DNA of 64,000 bases, from the NCBI RefSeq assembly GCF_934190775.1, contig NZ_CAKPTG010000004.1, positions 1-64,000 of the forward strand, given 5' to 3'. The DNA is from an uncultured Phascolarctobacterium sp. (GTDB taxonomy: Bacteria > Bacillota > Negativicutes > Acidaminococcales > Acidaminococcaceae). The notes beneath the pieces were generated by a model, which saw only the letters and a program-made list of their open reading frames with translations, did not search any database and was not told where the DNA came from. Position 1 is the stretch's first letter. Each line of letters starts with the position of its first letter. Of this stretch, positions 1 through 9,570 are shown in pieces. The position numbers were made by a program, and so were the translations under genes.

Positions 1-99
1 ATGTTACCTGCAGTTTTGGAAGAACATACTTTAAGTTTACTTGAAGAGGAGAGAAAAGTCAAGGGAGGAGAGAGGAGGTTACTGTTCCTTTCTTCCTAA
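1..99 (+). CDS. possible 3' end of an upstream gene (partial)
   Basis: This frame is open from the left edge to a TAA at 97-99; the other two + frames stop earlier. The roughly 32 residues are charged and show no recognisable domain, so this may be the C-terminus of a gene that begins outside the window, or chance. Confidence 0.25.
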   Translation: MLPAVLEEHTLSLLEEERKVKGGERRLLFLSS

Positions 100-125
100 A
101 AGTTTGTTCCTCGAATAGACAATTT

Positions 126-148
126 TTGACAGTCGCTTATGGTATAAT
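126..148 (+). promoter_or_regulatory. extended -10 promoter for addBA
   Basis: A perfect TATAAT at 143-148 is preceded by TGG, making an extended -10. TTGACA at 126-131 is too close (11 nt) to be its -35, so the extended -10 probably carries the activity. It lies about 65 bases before the addB start. Confidence 0.5.
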
Positions 149-212
149 AAACAGTATAGAGATTTTATCAAGATTACTTGAAGCATTAGAGAAGCAAAAG
201 AAGGAGATTGTT

Positions 213-3200
213 ATGGCAAAGTTGATTTATGTACCTCTCGGCTGCAGCCTGCGACCGCAGCTGGCAGAGGAGCTTTCGCAACAATCGTTGGGCGAGGGCG
301 TACTGGTGCTGCCTAACCGCCTGCTGATGGACGAGGTGTGCCGCAATTACCCTAATGTTGAAACCATGGGCATGGACACCTTGGCCAGCAAGCTGATGAA
401 TATCAACGGCGGTACTGATTACAAGGAATTGAGCCGCCGCAGCCAGGAGCTGATTGTGCAGGATATTATTGACTACATGATGGAAAACAAGCAGCTTACC
501 GGTATGAAAACGCATAAGCAATTGGAATATTTTGGCTCGTTGGCGCACAAAACCGGCTTTGTGAAGGCCATGACCTCACTTGTAAGCCAGCTTTCGCGTT
601 GTGGTGCGACTAAGGAGGATATCTATGGCCAAATGCAAAAATCCTTTGAAGAAGATGAGCTGAAGGGCAAGGATTTGGGCGTTTGCAATTTTTACTTGCT
701 TTACCGTCAATATCTGGAAGATAACAAATGGTATGACCTGGAGGGCAAGTACCGTCTGGCGGTGGAGAAGCTTAAAAAGCAGGATTGCAAAATCCCCTGG
801 AAGCATATTTATATCAGCGATTTCTTCAGCCTGGACCAGGTGCAGGTAAACTTTCTGCAGGCTTTGGCAAAGCATGTAGATGACCTGGTAATCAGCATGA
901 GCTACGAAGGACGCAGGGTAAGCATTGACGAAAAGGCGAAGTATGAGTCGATTACCAAATTTATGCGCGCGAGCACGAATACAGTTAACTCTCTCAAAAT
1001 TTTGGGCGCGACGGTTGAAAGCATCGCGGCTGAAGAGCTGCAGCAGGCTCCTGCAGCAGCTGCCATGCAGCAGCTGCGTCGCCTGGGGCATGCGCCCGCG
1101 CCGGTGCCGCTGGCAGGCGTGGAAAGCTACTGCTTTGCTTCCGACGAGCAGGAGATGCGTTGGGTGCTGAAGCGCATTAAACACCAGCTTGCGCAGAAGC
1201 AATGTGCTGCCAATCGCATAGTTGTGGCTGTGCGTGATTTTTCCTTATACAGCGGCCTGCGCCAGCTGGCAGATGAATACGGTGTGCCGGTGAGCCTGCC
1301 GCAGACAACAGCGCTGGTGTCGCAGCCATTGGCTGTTATGCTGCGCCTGCTGCTTACTGCTGCAGGCAGGGGACGTGAGGCTGCAGTGGCTTATCTGGAG
1401 CTGCTGGACTGCGAGCTTTTGCGTTTATTCTTTGACGTAGATGTGGAGGCGGCAAGCAGCCTGCGCTCCCAAACGTATTTTAAAACACGTCAGCAGGCTA
1501 TGCAGAAGGCGCATGAGCTGTTAGGAGATGCAACGGCGCTGTGGCAGCAGCTTGATGCTTTTATCGAAAACACGCAGGCGGAGGCCAGCATCAGCGATTA
1601 TGCCGAACAGCTGACGCAGCTTGTGCAATCGCTGCCGCTGGAGGAACGCCTTGGCAGCCTGCATAAGCAGGGTGTGCCTATTGCTTCGCTGCTTGCCTGC
1701 CTACGCAGTAAGGACGCTGTGCTGAAGGCTGTGCAGCAGCTGGTGCATGATTACGATGTTGCGCACAATCTTACCTATAAGCTGACGCTGAGCCAGTGGA
1801 ACAGCCTGCTGCAGGAGGCCTTGGGACAGGTGCAGCTTACGCTGCGCTTCGGTCGCAGGGACGGCGTGCTGTTTACCGAGGTAGGCAACGTGCAGGGATT
1901 GAGCTTTGACAGTGTTTATATTATGGGCCTGCGCGAGGGCGAATTTCCGCAGGCTAAAAACGAAAACTGGATTTATAACGATACAGAACGTAAGCAGCTG
2001 GCAGATGCAGGCTATGACTTGCCAACAGTTGGCTCCTCCTTTGATGAGGACGCGTACTTCTTCGCTCAGGCTGTGTGTGCAGCGCAAAGGGAGCTTATCC
2101 TTACCTGGCATGAGGAGGTAGGCGAAAGCCTGGCCAGCAGCTATTTGGACGAAATCTGGAAGCTGTTCCTGCAGCCTGGAAGCGATGAAAAGCGCGTGGA
2201 CAAGGATTATGTGAAGGCGCAGACACCGCCGGATTTTGGCATTGCTTCAGCTGAAGAGGCCTACAGCGACAAGCGCTTCGCTGCTGCTGACCTGCCGAAA
2301 ATCGAGCAGCTCAGCGGCCAGCAGGCTCCTACGGCAGAGCTGCAGCAGGCTGCTCAAGCAGATACCTTGCGTAAAGCACAGCAGGCTGAATATAACGGTG
2401 ATTTGCAGAACGTTTTGCCGACAGCTATGCTGCAGAAAAAAATCGGCAGCCGCTTCAGTGCGAGCAGGCTGGAGATTTATGCTGCCTGTCCCTTCCGCTT
2501 TTTGGCAGAGAAGGTGTGGCTGGCGCAGGCAGCGGAGGCGGCAGATGATTTGCTGCAGCCGCGTGATGCCGGTGATATCCTGCACCAGACGCTGAAAAGC
2601 TTTGTCGAGCCATATATTGGCAGCAAAATTATTGACGAAACCATAGAAGACCTGACAGAGGAGCTGGAGGCTGTCTTTGAGGATGTCTGCACCGCTGCAC
2701 GTAATGATAACAGCAGTGCTATTGCTTCCGTCAATGAGGATATCTGGCAGGTAGAAAAGCAGCGCCTGTGGCGTATGCTCGTGCGCTGGCTGCGCTTTGA
2801 ATATGCTGACCAGCAGCGCTGGGGCGGCTTTACGCCGTATGCTGTGGAATGGGACTTCAGCTCCAAAAACGGCAAGCCCTTGTATTTGTCGCTCAGTGAC
2901 GGCAGTGAGGCTTCGCTTATCGGCCGCATTGACAGGATCGACAGCGATGGTGAGCATGCCTTTATTACGGACTATAAAAGCGGCAGCGCTCCCAGCAGTA
3001 AGGCGATGGCGCAAGGTCTTGATCTGCAGCTGCCGGTGTATCTGCTGGCGGCAGCTTTGGCTAAGGAGCAGCTTGCAGTCAGCGGCGGCTGCTATTATTC
3101 ACTGAAGGAGGGCAAGCGCAAAAGTGCCTTTTTGCTGGAAAGCGTGGGCAACAGCGACTTGCCGTATAAAAAGCCGAAGAATGCCGAAGCACTGACCTGG

Positions 3201-3377
3201 GATAGCTTTAAGCAGGAAAAGGAGCAGCTGCTGAAGGATTATATAGAAAGAATTTATGCAGGCGATTTTGCGTTGGCTGGCTGCAAGCGCTGCGATATAT
3301 ATTGCCCGCTGCATGATATTTGCCGTGTACAGCTTATGAGCGGCACTAATGAACAGGGAGGCGAGAGCGATGAGTAA
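213..3377 (+). CDS. addB: AddB/RexB-type helicase-nuclease subunit B
   Basis: Subunit of the AddAB double-strand-break resection enzyme, which unwinds and degrades DNA ends to load RecA. The ATG at 213 follows AAGGAGA, so it is preferred over the frame's opening at 126. It gives about 1054 aa, normal for the family. The N-terminus shows no Walker A (GxxxxGKT) motif, as in RexB-like members. The C-terminal PD-(D/E)XK nuclease is visible: a first cysteine in AACPF near residue 759, RIDRID and ITDYKSG around 908-926, and closing cysteines CKRCDIYC then C near 1023-1037, which form the iron-sulfur staple of AddB nucleases. It overlaps addA by 8 bases, so the two are co-translated. Confidence 0.93.
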   Translation: MAKLIYVPLGCSLRPQLAEELSQQSLGEGVLVLPNRLLMDEVCRNYPNVETMGMDTLASKLMNINGGTDYKELSRRSQELIVQDIIDYMMENKQLTGMKTHKQLEYFGSLAHKTGFVKAMTSLVSQLSRCGATKEDIYGQMQKSFEEDELKGKDLGVCNFYLLYRQYLEDNKWYDLEGKYRLAVEKLKKQDCKIPWKHIYISDFFSLDQVQVNFLQALAKHVDDLVISMSYEGRRVSIDEKAKYESITKFMRASTNTVNSLKILGATVESIAAEELQQAPAAAAMQQLRRLGHAPAPVPLAGVESYCFASDEQEMRWVLKRIKHQLAQKQCAANRIVVAVRDFSLYSGLRQLADEYGVPVSLPQTTALVSQPLAVMLRLLLTAAGRGREAAVAYLELLDCELLRLFFDVDVEAASSLRSQTYFKTRQQAMQKAHELLGDATALWQQLDAFIENTQAEASISDYAEQLTQLVQSLPLEERLGSLHKQGVPIASLLACLRSKDAVLKAVQQLVHDYDVAHNLTYKLTLSQWNSLLQEALGQVQLTLRFGRRDGVLFTEVGNVQGLSFDSVYIMGLREGEFPQAKNENWIYNDTERKQLADAGYDLPTVGSSFDEDAYFFAQAVCAAQRELILTWHEEVGESLASSYLDEIWKLFLQPGSDEKRVDKDYVKAQTPPDFGIASAEEAYSDKRFAAADLPKIEQLSGQQAPTAELQQAAQADTLRKAQQAEYNGDLQNVLPTAMLQKKIGSRFSASRLEIYAACPFRFLAEKVWLAQAAEAADDLLQPRDAGDILHQTLKSFVEPYIGSKIIDETIEDLTEELEAVFEDVCTAARNDNSSAIASVNEDIWQVEKQRLWRMLVRWLRFEYADQQRWGGFTPYAVEWDFSSKNGKPLYLSLSDGSEASLIGRIDRIDSDGEHAFITDYKSGSAPSSKAMAQGLDLQLPVYLLAAALAKEQLAVSGGCYYSLKEGKRKSAFLLESVGNSDLPYKKPKNAEALTWDSFKQEKEQLLKDYIERIYAGDFALAGCKRCDIYCPLHDICRVQLMSGTNEQGGESDE

Positions 3378-6300
3378 GAATCCTACACCGGAACAGGAGT
3401 TGGCAATCAACAGCATAAAAAGTAATGTTTCGCTGCTCGCCGGTGCCGGCAGCGGCAAAACCTATGTGCTGATGAAACGCTTTGTGCAAATCCTGCGCTC
3501 GGATTTAAGTGTTAACCCTACGAACATTGTGGCAATTACCTTTACACGTAAGGCTGCTGCCGAAATCAAGGGGCGTGTACGTCAGGCTGTCAGTGAATGC
3601 GTGGAGCAGGCGCAGACAGATTTGGAAAGAATGCGTTGGCAGGAGCACCTGCAAAAGGTGGAAAGTGCGCCAATCAGTACTATTCATGGTTTGTGCAGCC
3701 GCATTTTGAAGGATAACCCGGTAGAAACGCAGCTTGATCCTGATTTTACGATTCTGGAGGATTTTGAGGCGCAGGACTTTTTCCTGGAAACGCTGCAGCA
3801 GTTTTTGCGCAAAAATATCAAGGAAGATGAGGCAGTGCGCCGTCTGGTACAAACCTACGGCGTAACGAGCTTTGTGAATCAGGTTACGTCGCTGGGGGAC
3901 AAGCTTTCGGAGCTGGTGCAGGACAAGGACCTGGCATTGCCTTATATCAAGGCTAAGGAACAGCTGCCGGGTTTGCAGCAAAAGCTGTTTGCCGCTGTGC
4001 GTGAGGTAATCGAAGCACGCGAGGCTTTGGGACAAAAGACGAAGGGACGCCAGACCTTGACGGAGGCAGCAGGCCATTTGGCTGAGCTGGAGCAGCAGAT
4101 TCTGGCACCGGAGCCGGACTGCTCTCTGCTGGATGCATTGGGAATTGCTAAGGTCAGCGGCAAAGCGTTGGCGGCGGAGCTGGATAATTTAAAAAGTCTG
4201 CGGCAGGAACTGAACAATGTGATTTTGAACGCCAAGGGCTGTGCTTTAGTGCAGGACTGGCTTACTGTGCTGCAAAAATTTTACGCTTGCCTGAGCGCGC
4301 GTAAGCAGGAAAATAATGTGCTTTTCAGTGATGATTTGGATTTGCTGGCTATTGAGTACCTGCAGAAGAATGAGGAGCTGCGCAAAAAGTATCAGGAGCG
4401 CTATAAATATATCATGGTAGACGAATTCCAGGACACCAATGAACGTCAGCGACAGCTGATATATTTGCTGTGTGGCAACAAGCTTGACGGTACAAATAAT
4501 TTGTTTATTGTCGGTGACGTGAAGCAGTCTATCTATCGCTTCCGTCATGCTGATGTCAGCGTCTTTACCAAGGTGAAGGAGGACATTGCACAAAATGCAG
4601 GCCAGAACCTGGGCATGAAGACTAATTTCCGCAGCACGCAGAGCATCGTGGAGACCTGTAATACAGCTTTTTGTCAGCTGATGGATTTGCCTGAGGAGGA
4701 AATCCGTCTGGAGCATCACGAGGGTGCAAACACCGGTGGGGCCAAGGTTTGTCTGTTGCAGGTGCCGTATAAATCTAAGGACGACGACCTGGGCAATAAA
4801 GAGGATAAATGGCAGAAGGAGGCAGAGGCAATCGCCGCCTATCTGCAGCAGGAGCTGCCCAAGGTAGAGCCGCAGCTCAGGCCGGGAGCCAGCAAGGCTA
4901 TTTTGCTGCGTGCAATGACGCATTGCGAAATTTTGCGGCAGACGCTGCAAGGCTACGGCATTAATTGCGTAGTAGTCAAGGGCAAGGGCTTTTATGAGCA
5001 GCAGGAGGTACTGGATATTCTGAATCTGCTGGCTGCGCTGCACAACCGTTACGCAAGTCTGGAGCTGGCAGGTGCCTTGCGCTCCAATTATTTCGGTTTG
5101 GACGACGCAACACTGACGCAGCTTTTCTGGCAGACGGGCAAGGACAGACAGCTGTGGGACGTTTTGCAGGCTGTAGGCAGTGGCGAGCTGGAGATTAAAC
5201 TAGAGCCGGAGCAGCAGGCTTTGGCAGTGCAGGCTGCTGCAATCCTGGGACGTCTGCGCGAAGCGGCAGCGCTGCTGGCGCTGCCGGAGCTGTTCGCACA
5301 GCTTTGGACTGAGCTGAAGCCTGAGTTCGTCCTCTCGCAACAGGAAAACGGCCCCAGCAAGCTGGCCAACGTCAAAAAGCTGCGCCGACTGGCGCAGCAG
5401 TACTGCCAGACGAAGCAGGCTTCGCTGGCTGAATGGCTGCAGTACGTCAAGGACCTGCGTGCCAACAGCAGTAAAGAGCCTGCTGCTACCGTACAGGCTG
5501 ACGATGCCTTGCAGATTATGACGATACATAATTCCAAGGGACTGGAATTCGATCTGGTAATTTTACCGCAGCTTGATAAATCAGTGAAGGGCGATACCTC
5601 CTCTATCAAATATTTGCCCGGCAAGGAAGGCGAGCAGGGACTTTTGGGCATCAAGGTACCTGATGAACAGCTGCAGCTGCAAAACAGTGGGATTTACGAG
5701 CTGGCGAAGGAACGCGACAAGGTGCTGGAAGAGGAAGAAGCCAGACGCTTGCTGTACGTTGCGATGACGCGTGCGCAAAAACAGCTTTTAATGGTTGGTA
5801 CGGTGGCAAGGGAAAAGCTGCCGGAGACTATTGTCAGTCTGCCGTCTGCTACAGGCTGGTGGCAGCAGCTGCAGGCAGTGCTGGAGGCAGATTGGCAAAA
5901 GCAGGCGTGCAGCTGCCAGTGGGTGCGTCTGCTGTGCGCCGATGATTTGCAACCAGCTGTTGCGCAGCAGAGCGAGCAAGAGCAGCTGGTGCTGGAGCCG
6001 TTGGCCTTGGCACCGCTGCCTGCTTACGCGGCCTGCGGCCGTACCTGCTTTACGGCAAGTGCGCTGCAGACGTATCTGCATTGCCAGCGCCAGTACTACT
6101 ACCAGCAGGTTCTGGCGTTGCCTGAGCTGGAGCAGACAGTTGCTGACGAGCAGGCGCGTGAGCTGCCTGCGAGTGTAACCGGCAGTATTGTGCATAGAGC
6201 GCTGGAGCTGTATAATGGCTATAATGCGGAGGCTGTTTTTGCCATTGCGTTGCAGGAAAATGCTCCCGGCGCAGTTGGCGGCTGGGCGAAGCAGCTGTTT

Positions 6301-6759
6301 ACCAATTATATTGCCAGCGATTTGTATAAAGCGCTGCCCAAAAAGCAGAAGCGTGAATTAGCCTTCGTGCAGCCGCTGCAGCAGGAGCTGGCGACTGAGG
6401 GCGTAATTGATTTGCTGGCCTTTGACGAAAATGATAAGATGATAATAGTGGACTATAAAACAGGTACGCCGCCGGAGCCTGATGAGGTGAAGCTTGGCTA
6501 TGCTTATCAGCTGGCGCTCTATAAGGACGCAGCGGAAAAGCTGTACCACGGTAAAAGAGTTGTGCGCGCCGAGCTGCACTTCCTGCAGAACATGAGCGTC
6601 TGGCAGCTGCCGTTTGATAAGTCGTACCTGCAGGAGGCAGTGGAGCTGTGCGAGGAAATCAGCGGCAAGGGCGAGGAGGAAGACTTCACCTGCAGCTGTA
6701 ACGCAGGCTGTGCTTACTGTCACTATGCATATCTGTGTCCGCAAAATAATAAAGAATAG
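3370..6759 (+). CDS. addA: AddA helicase-nuclease subunit A
   Basis: UvrD-like superfamily 1 helicase fused to a RecB-family nuclease; the motor subunit of AddAB. The start at 3370 has AGGGAGG eight bases upstream, inside the end of addB. About 1129 aa. Walker A LLAGAGSGKT is near residue 22-31, motif II VDEFQD near 348, motif III GDVKQSIYRFRH near 381, motif V IHNSKGLEF near 717 and motif VI LLYVAMTRA near 793. The nuclease core GVIDLLAF...VDYKTG lies around 1010-1032. Unusually for AddA, it also has a cysteine before the nuclease (LHCQRQYYY, about 905) and a C-terminal CxC-x3-C-x2-C-x5-C cluster near 1108-1122, the layout of an Fe-S staple (see findings). Confidence 0.95.
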   Translation: MSKNPTPEQELAINSIKSNVSLLAGAGSGKTYVLMKRFVQILRSDLSVNPTNIVAITFTRKAAAEIKGRVRQAVSECVEQAQTDLERMRWQEHLQKVESAPISTIHGLCSRILKDNPVETQLDPDFTILEDFEAQDFFLETLQQFLRKNIKEDEAVRRLVQTYGVTSFVNQVTSLGDKLSELVQDKDLALPYIKAKEQLPGLQQKLFAAVREVIEAREALGQKTKGRQTLTEAAGHLAELEQQILAPEPDCSLLDALGIAKVSGKALAAELDNLKSLRQELNNVILNAKGCALVQDWLTVLQKFYACLSARKQENNVLFSDDLDLLAIEYLQKNEELRKKYQERYKYIMVDEFQDTNERQRQLIYLLCGNKLDGTNNLFIVGDVKQSIYRFRHADVSVFTKVKEDIAQNAGQNLGMKTNFRSTQSIVETCNTAFCQLMDLPEEEIRLEHHEGANTGGAKVCLLQVPYKSKDDDLGNKEDKWQKEAEAIAAYLQQELPKVEPQLRPGASKAILLRAMTHCEILRQTLQGYGINCVVVKGKGFYEQQEVLDILNLLAALHNRYASLELAGALRSNYFGLDDATLTQLFWQTGKDRQLWDVLQAVGSGELEIKLEPEQQALAVQAAAILGRLREAAALLALPELFAQLWTELKPEFVLSQQENGPSKLANVKKLRRLAQQYCQTKQASLAEWLQYVKDLRANSSKEPAATVQADDALQIMTIHNSKGLEFDLVILPQLDKSVKGDTSSIKYLPGKEGEQGLLGIKVPDEQLQLQNSGIYELAKERDKVLEEEEARRLLYVAMTRAQKQLLMVGTVAREKLPETIVSLPSATGWWQQLQAVLEADWQKQACSCQWVRLLCADDLQPAVAQQSEQEQLVLEPLALAPLPAYAACGRTCFTASALQTYLHCQRQYYYQQVLALPELEQTVADEQARELPASVTGSIVHRALELYNGYNAEAVFAIALQENAPGAVGGWAKQLFTNYIASDLYKALPKKQKRELAFVQPLQQELATEGVIDLLAFDENDKMIIVDYKTGTPPEPDEVKLGYAYQLALYKDAAEKLYHGKRVVRAELHFLQNMSVWQLPFDKSYLQEAVELCEEISGKGEEEDFTCSCNAGCAYCHYAYLCPQNNKE

Positions 6760-6767
6760 GTGATGTA

Positions 6768-6971
6768 ATGGAGATTTTTGCTAAATTGGAAAGCTGGGAT
6801 TATCTGGCGGCGGCTATGCTGCTGTTTTCTGCCTGGCTGCTGTTAGGCGGTATCGGCTGTCTGCAGAAGAGCGATCCGGAGCGCGTTGATGTGAAAAAGC
6901 TGCGCATCCGTGCCTGCGGTGGCCTGGTTGCGGGCGCCTTGTATCTGGCCTGCCGTTATCTGCAAATGTAA
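6768..6971 (+). CDS. small two-helix membrane protein, unknown function
   Basis: A 67-residue protein starting 8 bases after addA, with a ribosome-binding site (AGGTGATG) just before the ATG. Two hydrophobic stretches, about residues 11-31 and 48-64, are separated by a charged loop, so it is probably an inner-membrane hairpin. I do not recognise the family. Its position suggests co-transcription with addBA, but nothing links it to recombination. Confidence 0.7.
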   Translation: MEIFAKLESWDYLAAAMLLFSAWLLLGGIGCLQKSDPERVDVKKLRIRACGGLVAGALYLACRYLQM

Positions 6972-6989
6972 TATTGCCGGCAGCTAAAC

Positions 6990-7019
6990 TTGCGCGTGGC
7001 TTTCATTAAGGTATATAAT
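6990..7019 (+). promoter_or_regulatory. promoter for the M20 peptidase
   Basis: TTGCGC (6990-6995), an 18-base spacer and a perfect TATAAT (7014-7019), 35 bases before the ATG at 7055. A GAGGTGA ribosome-binding site lies at 7043-7049. Confidence 0.55.
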
Positions 7020-7054
7020 ATGCTTATATCCGAAACTATTACGAGGTGACCTAG

Positions 7055-8176
7055 ATGATAAACAAAACAAGATTAATTGATGAATTTATAGAGCTGGTAA
7101 GCGTTCCCTGCCCCAGCAAGGACGAAAAGCAGGAAGCAGAGCTGATTATGGCGAAGCTGCGCGAGCTTGGCCTGGAGCCTGAGATGGACAAGGCGCACGA
7201 AAAAACCGGCGGTACCTGCGGCAATGTGTGGGCCTATGTGAAGGGCACCGTGCCGAATGCTCCTACGCTGCTGTTTGAAGCGCACATGGATTCCGTAGCA
7301 CCGACAACAGGCACTAAGGTTGTCCGCAAGGACGGCGTGCTGTACAGCGACGGCACCACAACTTTGGGCGGTGACGACAAGGTTGGTGTTGCTGCGATGC
7401 TGGAGGCGGTGCGCGCACTGAAGGAGGACGGCGTAGCTCACGGCGACGTGCAGCTGTGCTTCACCGTCAGCGAGGAAATTGGCTGCCTGGGCGTAGTCAA
7501 CATGGACCAGAGCTGGATTAAGGCTGATTATGGCTATTGCATGGATATTGGCGGCGCACCGGGTGAAATTACCTACGCTGCACCGAAGCTGTACGATATT
7601 TACGTAACCGTCAAGGGCAAGGCCGCCCATGCAGGCATTGCTCCGGAAGAAGGCGTCAATGCGATTATGCTGGCAGCGGATGCTCTGTCCAAGCTGCCTG
7701 CTTACGGCCGTCTGGACAGCGAAACTACCTTTAACATCGGCATGTTCAATGCAGGCGTCGGCACCAACATCGTTTGCCCAGAGGCTAAATTCGTCATTGA
7801 TATGCGCTCTCTGAACGTACCGCGTCTGGAAGCGTTGAAGGATTCCACCATCGCTTTGATTAAAGAGGCTGTTGAAGCCGGTGGCGGTCAGGTTGAATTC
7901 GACGTAGTGGAAGGCTGTCCTGCTGTGGAGCTGAACAAGGACCACGAATGCATTAAGCTGGCAGCACGCGCTGCGGAAACACTGGGCTTCCCGGTAGAGC
8001 TGAAAACCACCGGCGGCTGCAGCGACGGCAACTATCTTTGCGGTTACGGCCTGCCCTGTGGCCTTTTGGCAACCGGCATGAGCAATGTACATACTACCGC
8101 GGAATATCTGAAGGAAGAGGACCTGTACAACACTGCACGCTGGACCTACGAAATTATTAAAGAGGCAGCGAAGTAA
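7055..8176 (+). CDS. M20-family peptidase, PepT-like
   Basis: Di-zinc cytosolic aminopeptidase of the M20 family, closest in appearance to the peptidase-T-like group that trims short peptides. 373 aa. Metal and catalytic motifs are all present: EAHMDSV (His and Asp, near residue 75), GGDDKVG (bridging Asp), SEEIGCLG (catalytic Glu pair), CMDIGG (zinc Asp) and the final zinc His in SNVHTTAEY. A dimerisation-domain region (YVTVKGKAAHAG) lies in the middle. It is a single gene with its own promoter. Substrate specificity cannot be read from the sequence. Confidence 0.88.
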   Translation: MINKTRLIDEFIELVSVPCPSKDEKQEAELIMAKLRELGLEPEMDKAHEKTGGTCGNVWAYVKGTVPNAPTLLFEAHMDSVAPTTGTKVVRKDGVLYSDGTTTLGGDDKVGVAAMLEAVRALKEDGVAHGDVQLCFTVSEEIGCLGVVNMDQSWIKADYGYCMDIGGAPGEITYAAPKLYDIYVTVKGKAAHAGIAPEEGVNAIMLAADALSKLPAYGRLDSETTFNIGMFNAGVGTNIVCPEAKFVIDMRSLNVPRLEALKDSTIALIKEAVEAGGGQVEFDVVEGCPAVELNKDHECIKLAARAAETLGFPVELKTTGGCSDGNYLCGYGLPCGLLATGMSNVHTTAEYLKEEDLYNTARWTYEIIKEAAK

Positions 8177-8201
8177 ATCATAGTGTTCACGTATAGTTTT
8201 C

Positions 8202-8230
8202 TTGACTGGAAGAAAATTTGACGCTATAAT
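8202..8230 (+). promoter_or_regulatory. promoter of the rib operon
   Basis: TTGACT (8202-8207), 17-base spacer, TATAAT (8225-8230). Transcription would start about 15 bases before the FMN aptamer. Confidence 0.8.
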
Positions 8231-8251
8231 AAAAATAACTTCATAATGTAA

Positions 8252-8358
8252 CCTTTGGGGCAGGGTGCAATTCCCGATCGGCGGTAAAGTCCGCTAGCGC
8301 AACAGCGCATGAACCGGTGTGATTCCGGTACCGACAGTATAGTCTGGATGATAAAAGG
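8252..8358 (+). promoter_or_regulatory. FMN riboswitch (RFN element) aptamer
   Basis: Contains the conserved RFN blocks in order: GGGGCAGGGTGCAATTCCCG, GATCGGCGGTAAAGTCCGC, GAACCGGTGTGATTCCGGT, ACCGACAGTATAGTCTGGATG. FMN binding is expected to favour the terminator that follows and so shut off riboflavin synthesis when flavin is plentiful. Confidence 0.96.
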
Positions 8359-8377
8359 TGGCAAAACTGTATTTTTT

Positions 8378-8416
8378 ACCGCATATGGGCTCCTTAGGTC
8401 TTTATGCGGTTTTTTA
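8378..8416 (+). terminator. FMN-riboswitch-controlled terminator
   Basis: ACCGCATA (8378-8385) pairs with TATGCGGT (8403-8410), followed by a T run. This is the expression platform of the riboswitch. The first possible ribD ATG (8404) lies inside this stem, which argues against it being the true start. Confidence 0.75.
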
Positions 8417-8436
8417 TATTACTGGAAGGTGATATT

Positions 8437-9570
8437 TTGGCAAGAATGACAGATGAAGCATATATGCAGCGAGCCCTGGAGCTGGCGCTGCAGGCAGAGG
8501 GCAACACCAGTCCCAACCCGATGGTTGGCTGTGTGATTGTGGATGATGACGGCAATATTGTGGGCGAGGGCTATCACCATAAGGCCGGCGAACCGCATGC
8601 GGAGGTCAATGCCTTGGCTGAAGCCAAACAGATGGCTCAGGGGGCAACGGCCTATGTAACGCTGGAGCCCTGCGCACATTACGGTCGCACCGGTCCCTGC
8701 TGCGTAGCTTTGGCACGTGCTGGCATCGGCAAGGTTGTTGTGGCCTGCCTTGATCCTAATCCCAAGGTTGCAGGTCAGGGTTTGGAATATCTGCGCCTGC
8801 AGGGTATAGAGGTTGTTACCGGCGTGTGCGAAAAGGAGGCTCAGCGATTAAATGAGCGCTTCTTTACCTGGATTACCAAAAAGCGTCCGTTTATCACTTT
8901 AAAATACGCTATGACATTGGATGGCAAGATTGCGACGGCAACGGGCGACAGCAAATGGATTACTGGCGAGGAGGCACGCACCTTCGCACATCGCCTGCGC
9001 AAGCAGCATGACGCTGTGCTTGTCGGCATCGGCACAGTGCTGGAGGATGACCCGGAGCTGACCACCCGTCTGGTGCGCGGTAAGAATCCGGTGCGTGTAG
9101 TGCTCGACAGCAGCCTGAAGATTTCGCTGATGGCGACAGTTTTAAATCCGTTGGCGGATACGATTATCTTTACCGGTCTGGATTCAGATATCGTTAAGGC
9201 GGAAGCGCTGGCTGCTCTACCTAACGTAGAGGTGGTACGTCTACCGTTGGCTGACGGCGTGCTGCCTGTGGCGCAGGTAGTACAGGCTTTGGCCGAGCGC
9301 GGTATTACCAGCCTGTTGGTAGAAGGCGGCAGTGCAATTCATGGTGCCTTCTTCGATGCAGGCCTGGCTGACAGAGTGTGCGCCTTTGTAGCGCCCAAGC
9401 TGATCGGTGGCGCTGCTGCTCTGCCGCCGGTAGGCGGCGCAGGCAGCAGCCTGGTAGAAACCGGCTGGCAGCTTGATGAGGTCGAGGTTGAAAAAATGGG
9501 CAGTGATGTACTGATAACAGGTCTGGTGCCGGAGCTGGATAAGCAGGAGCTGCTGAGGGGGGCAGAATAA
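8437..9570 (+). CDS. ribD: bifunctional riboflavin deaminase/reductase RibD
   Basis: Deaminates the pyrimidine ring and then reduces the ribosyl side chain in riboflavin synthesis. The N-terminal CMP-deaminase-like domain has the zinc motifs HAEVNAL and EPCAHYGRTGPCC; the C-terminal reductase domain has LKYAMTLDGKIATATGDSKW. A TTG at 8437 sits right after GGAAGGTGA and is my preferred start; an ATG at 8446 in frame is the alternative, and the ATG at 8404 lies in the riboswitch terminator. First gene of the rib operon. Its stop overlaps the ribE start by one base (TAATG). Confidence 0.93.
   Translation: MARMTDEAYMQRALELALQAEGNTSPNPMVGCVIVDDDGNIVGEGYHHKAGEPHAEVNALAEAKQMAQGATAYVTLEPCAHYGRTGPCCVALARAGIGKVVVACLDPNPKVAGQGLEYLRLQGIEVVTGVCEKEAQRLNERFFTWITKKRPFITLKYAMTLDGKIATATGDSKWITGEEARTFAHRLRKQHDAVLVGIGTVLEDDPELTTRLVRGKNPVRVVLDSSLKISLMATVLNPLADTIIFTGLDSDIVKAEALAALPNVEVVRLPLADGVLPVAQVVQALAERGITSLLVEGGSAIHGAFFDAGLADRVCAFVAPKLIGGAAALPPVGGAGSSLVETGWQLDEVEVEKMGSDVLITGLVPELDKQELLRGAE

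Noticed and set aside
126..212. 29-residue N-terminal extension of AddB
   Set aside because: It overlaps the promoter, and the ATG at 213 has a good ribosome-binding site.
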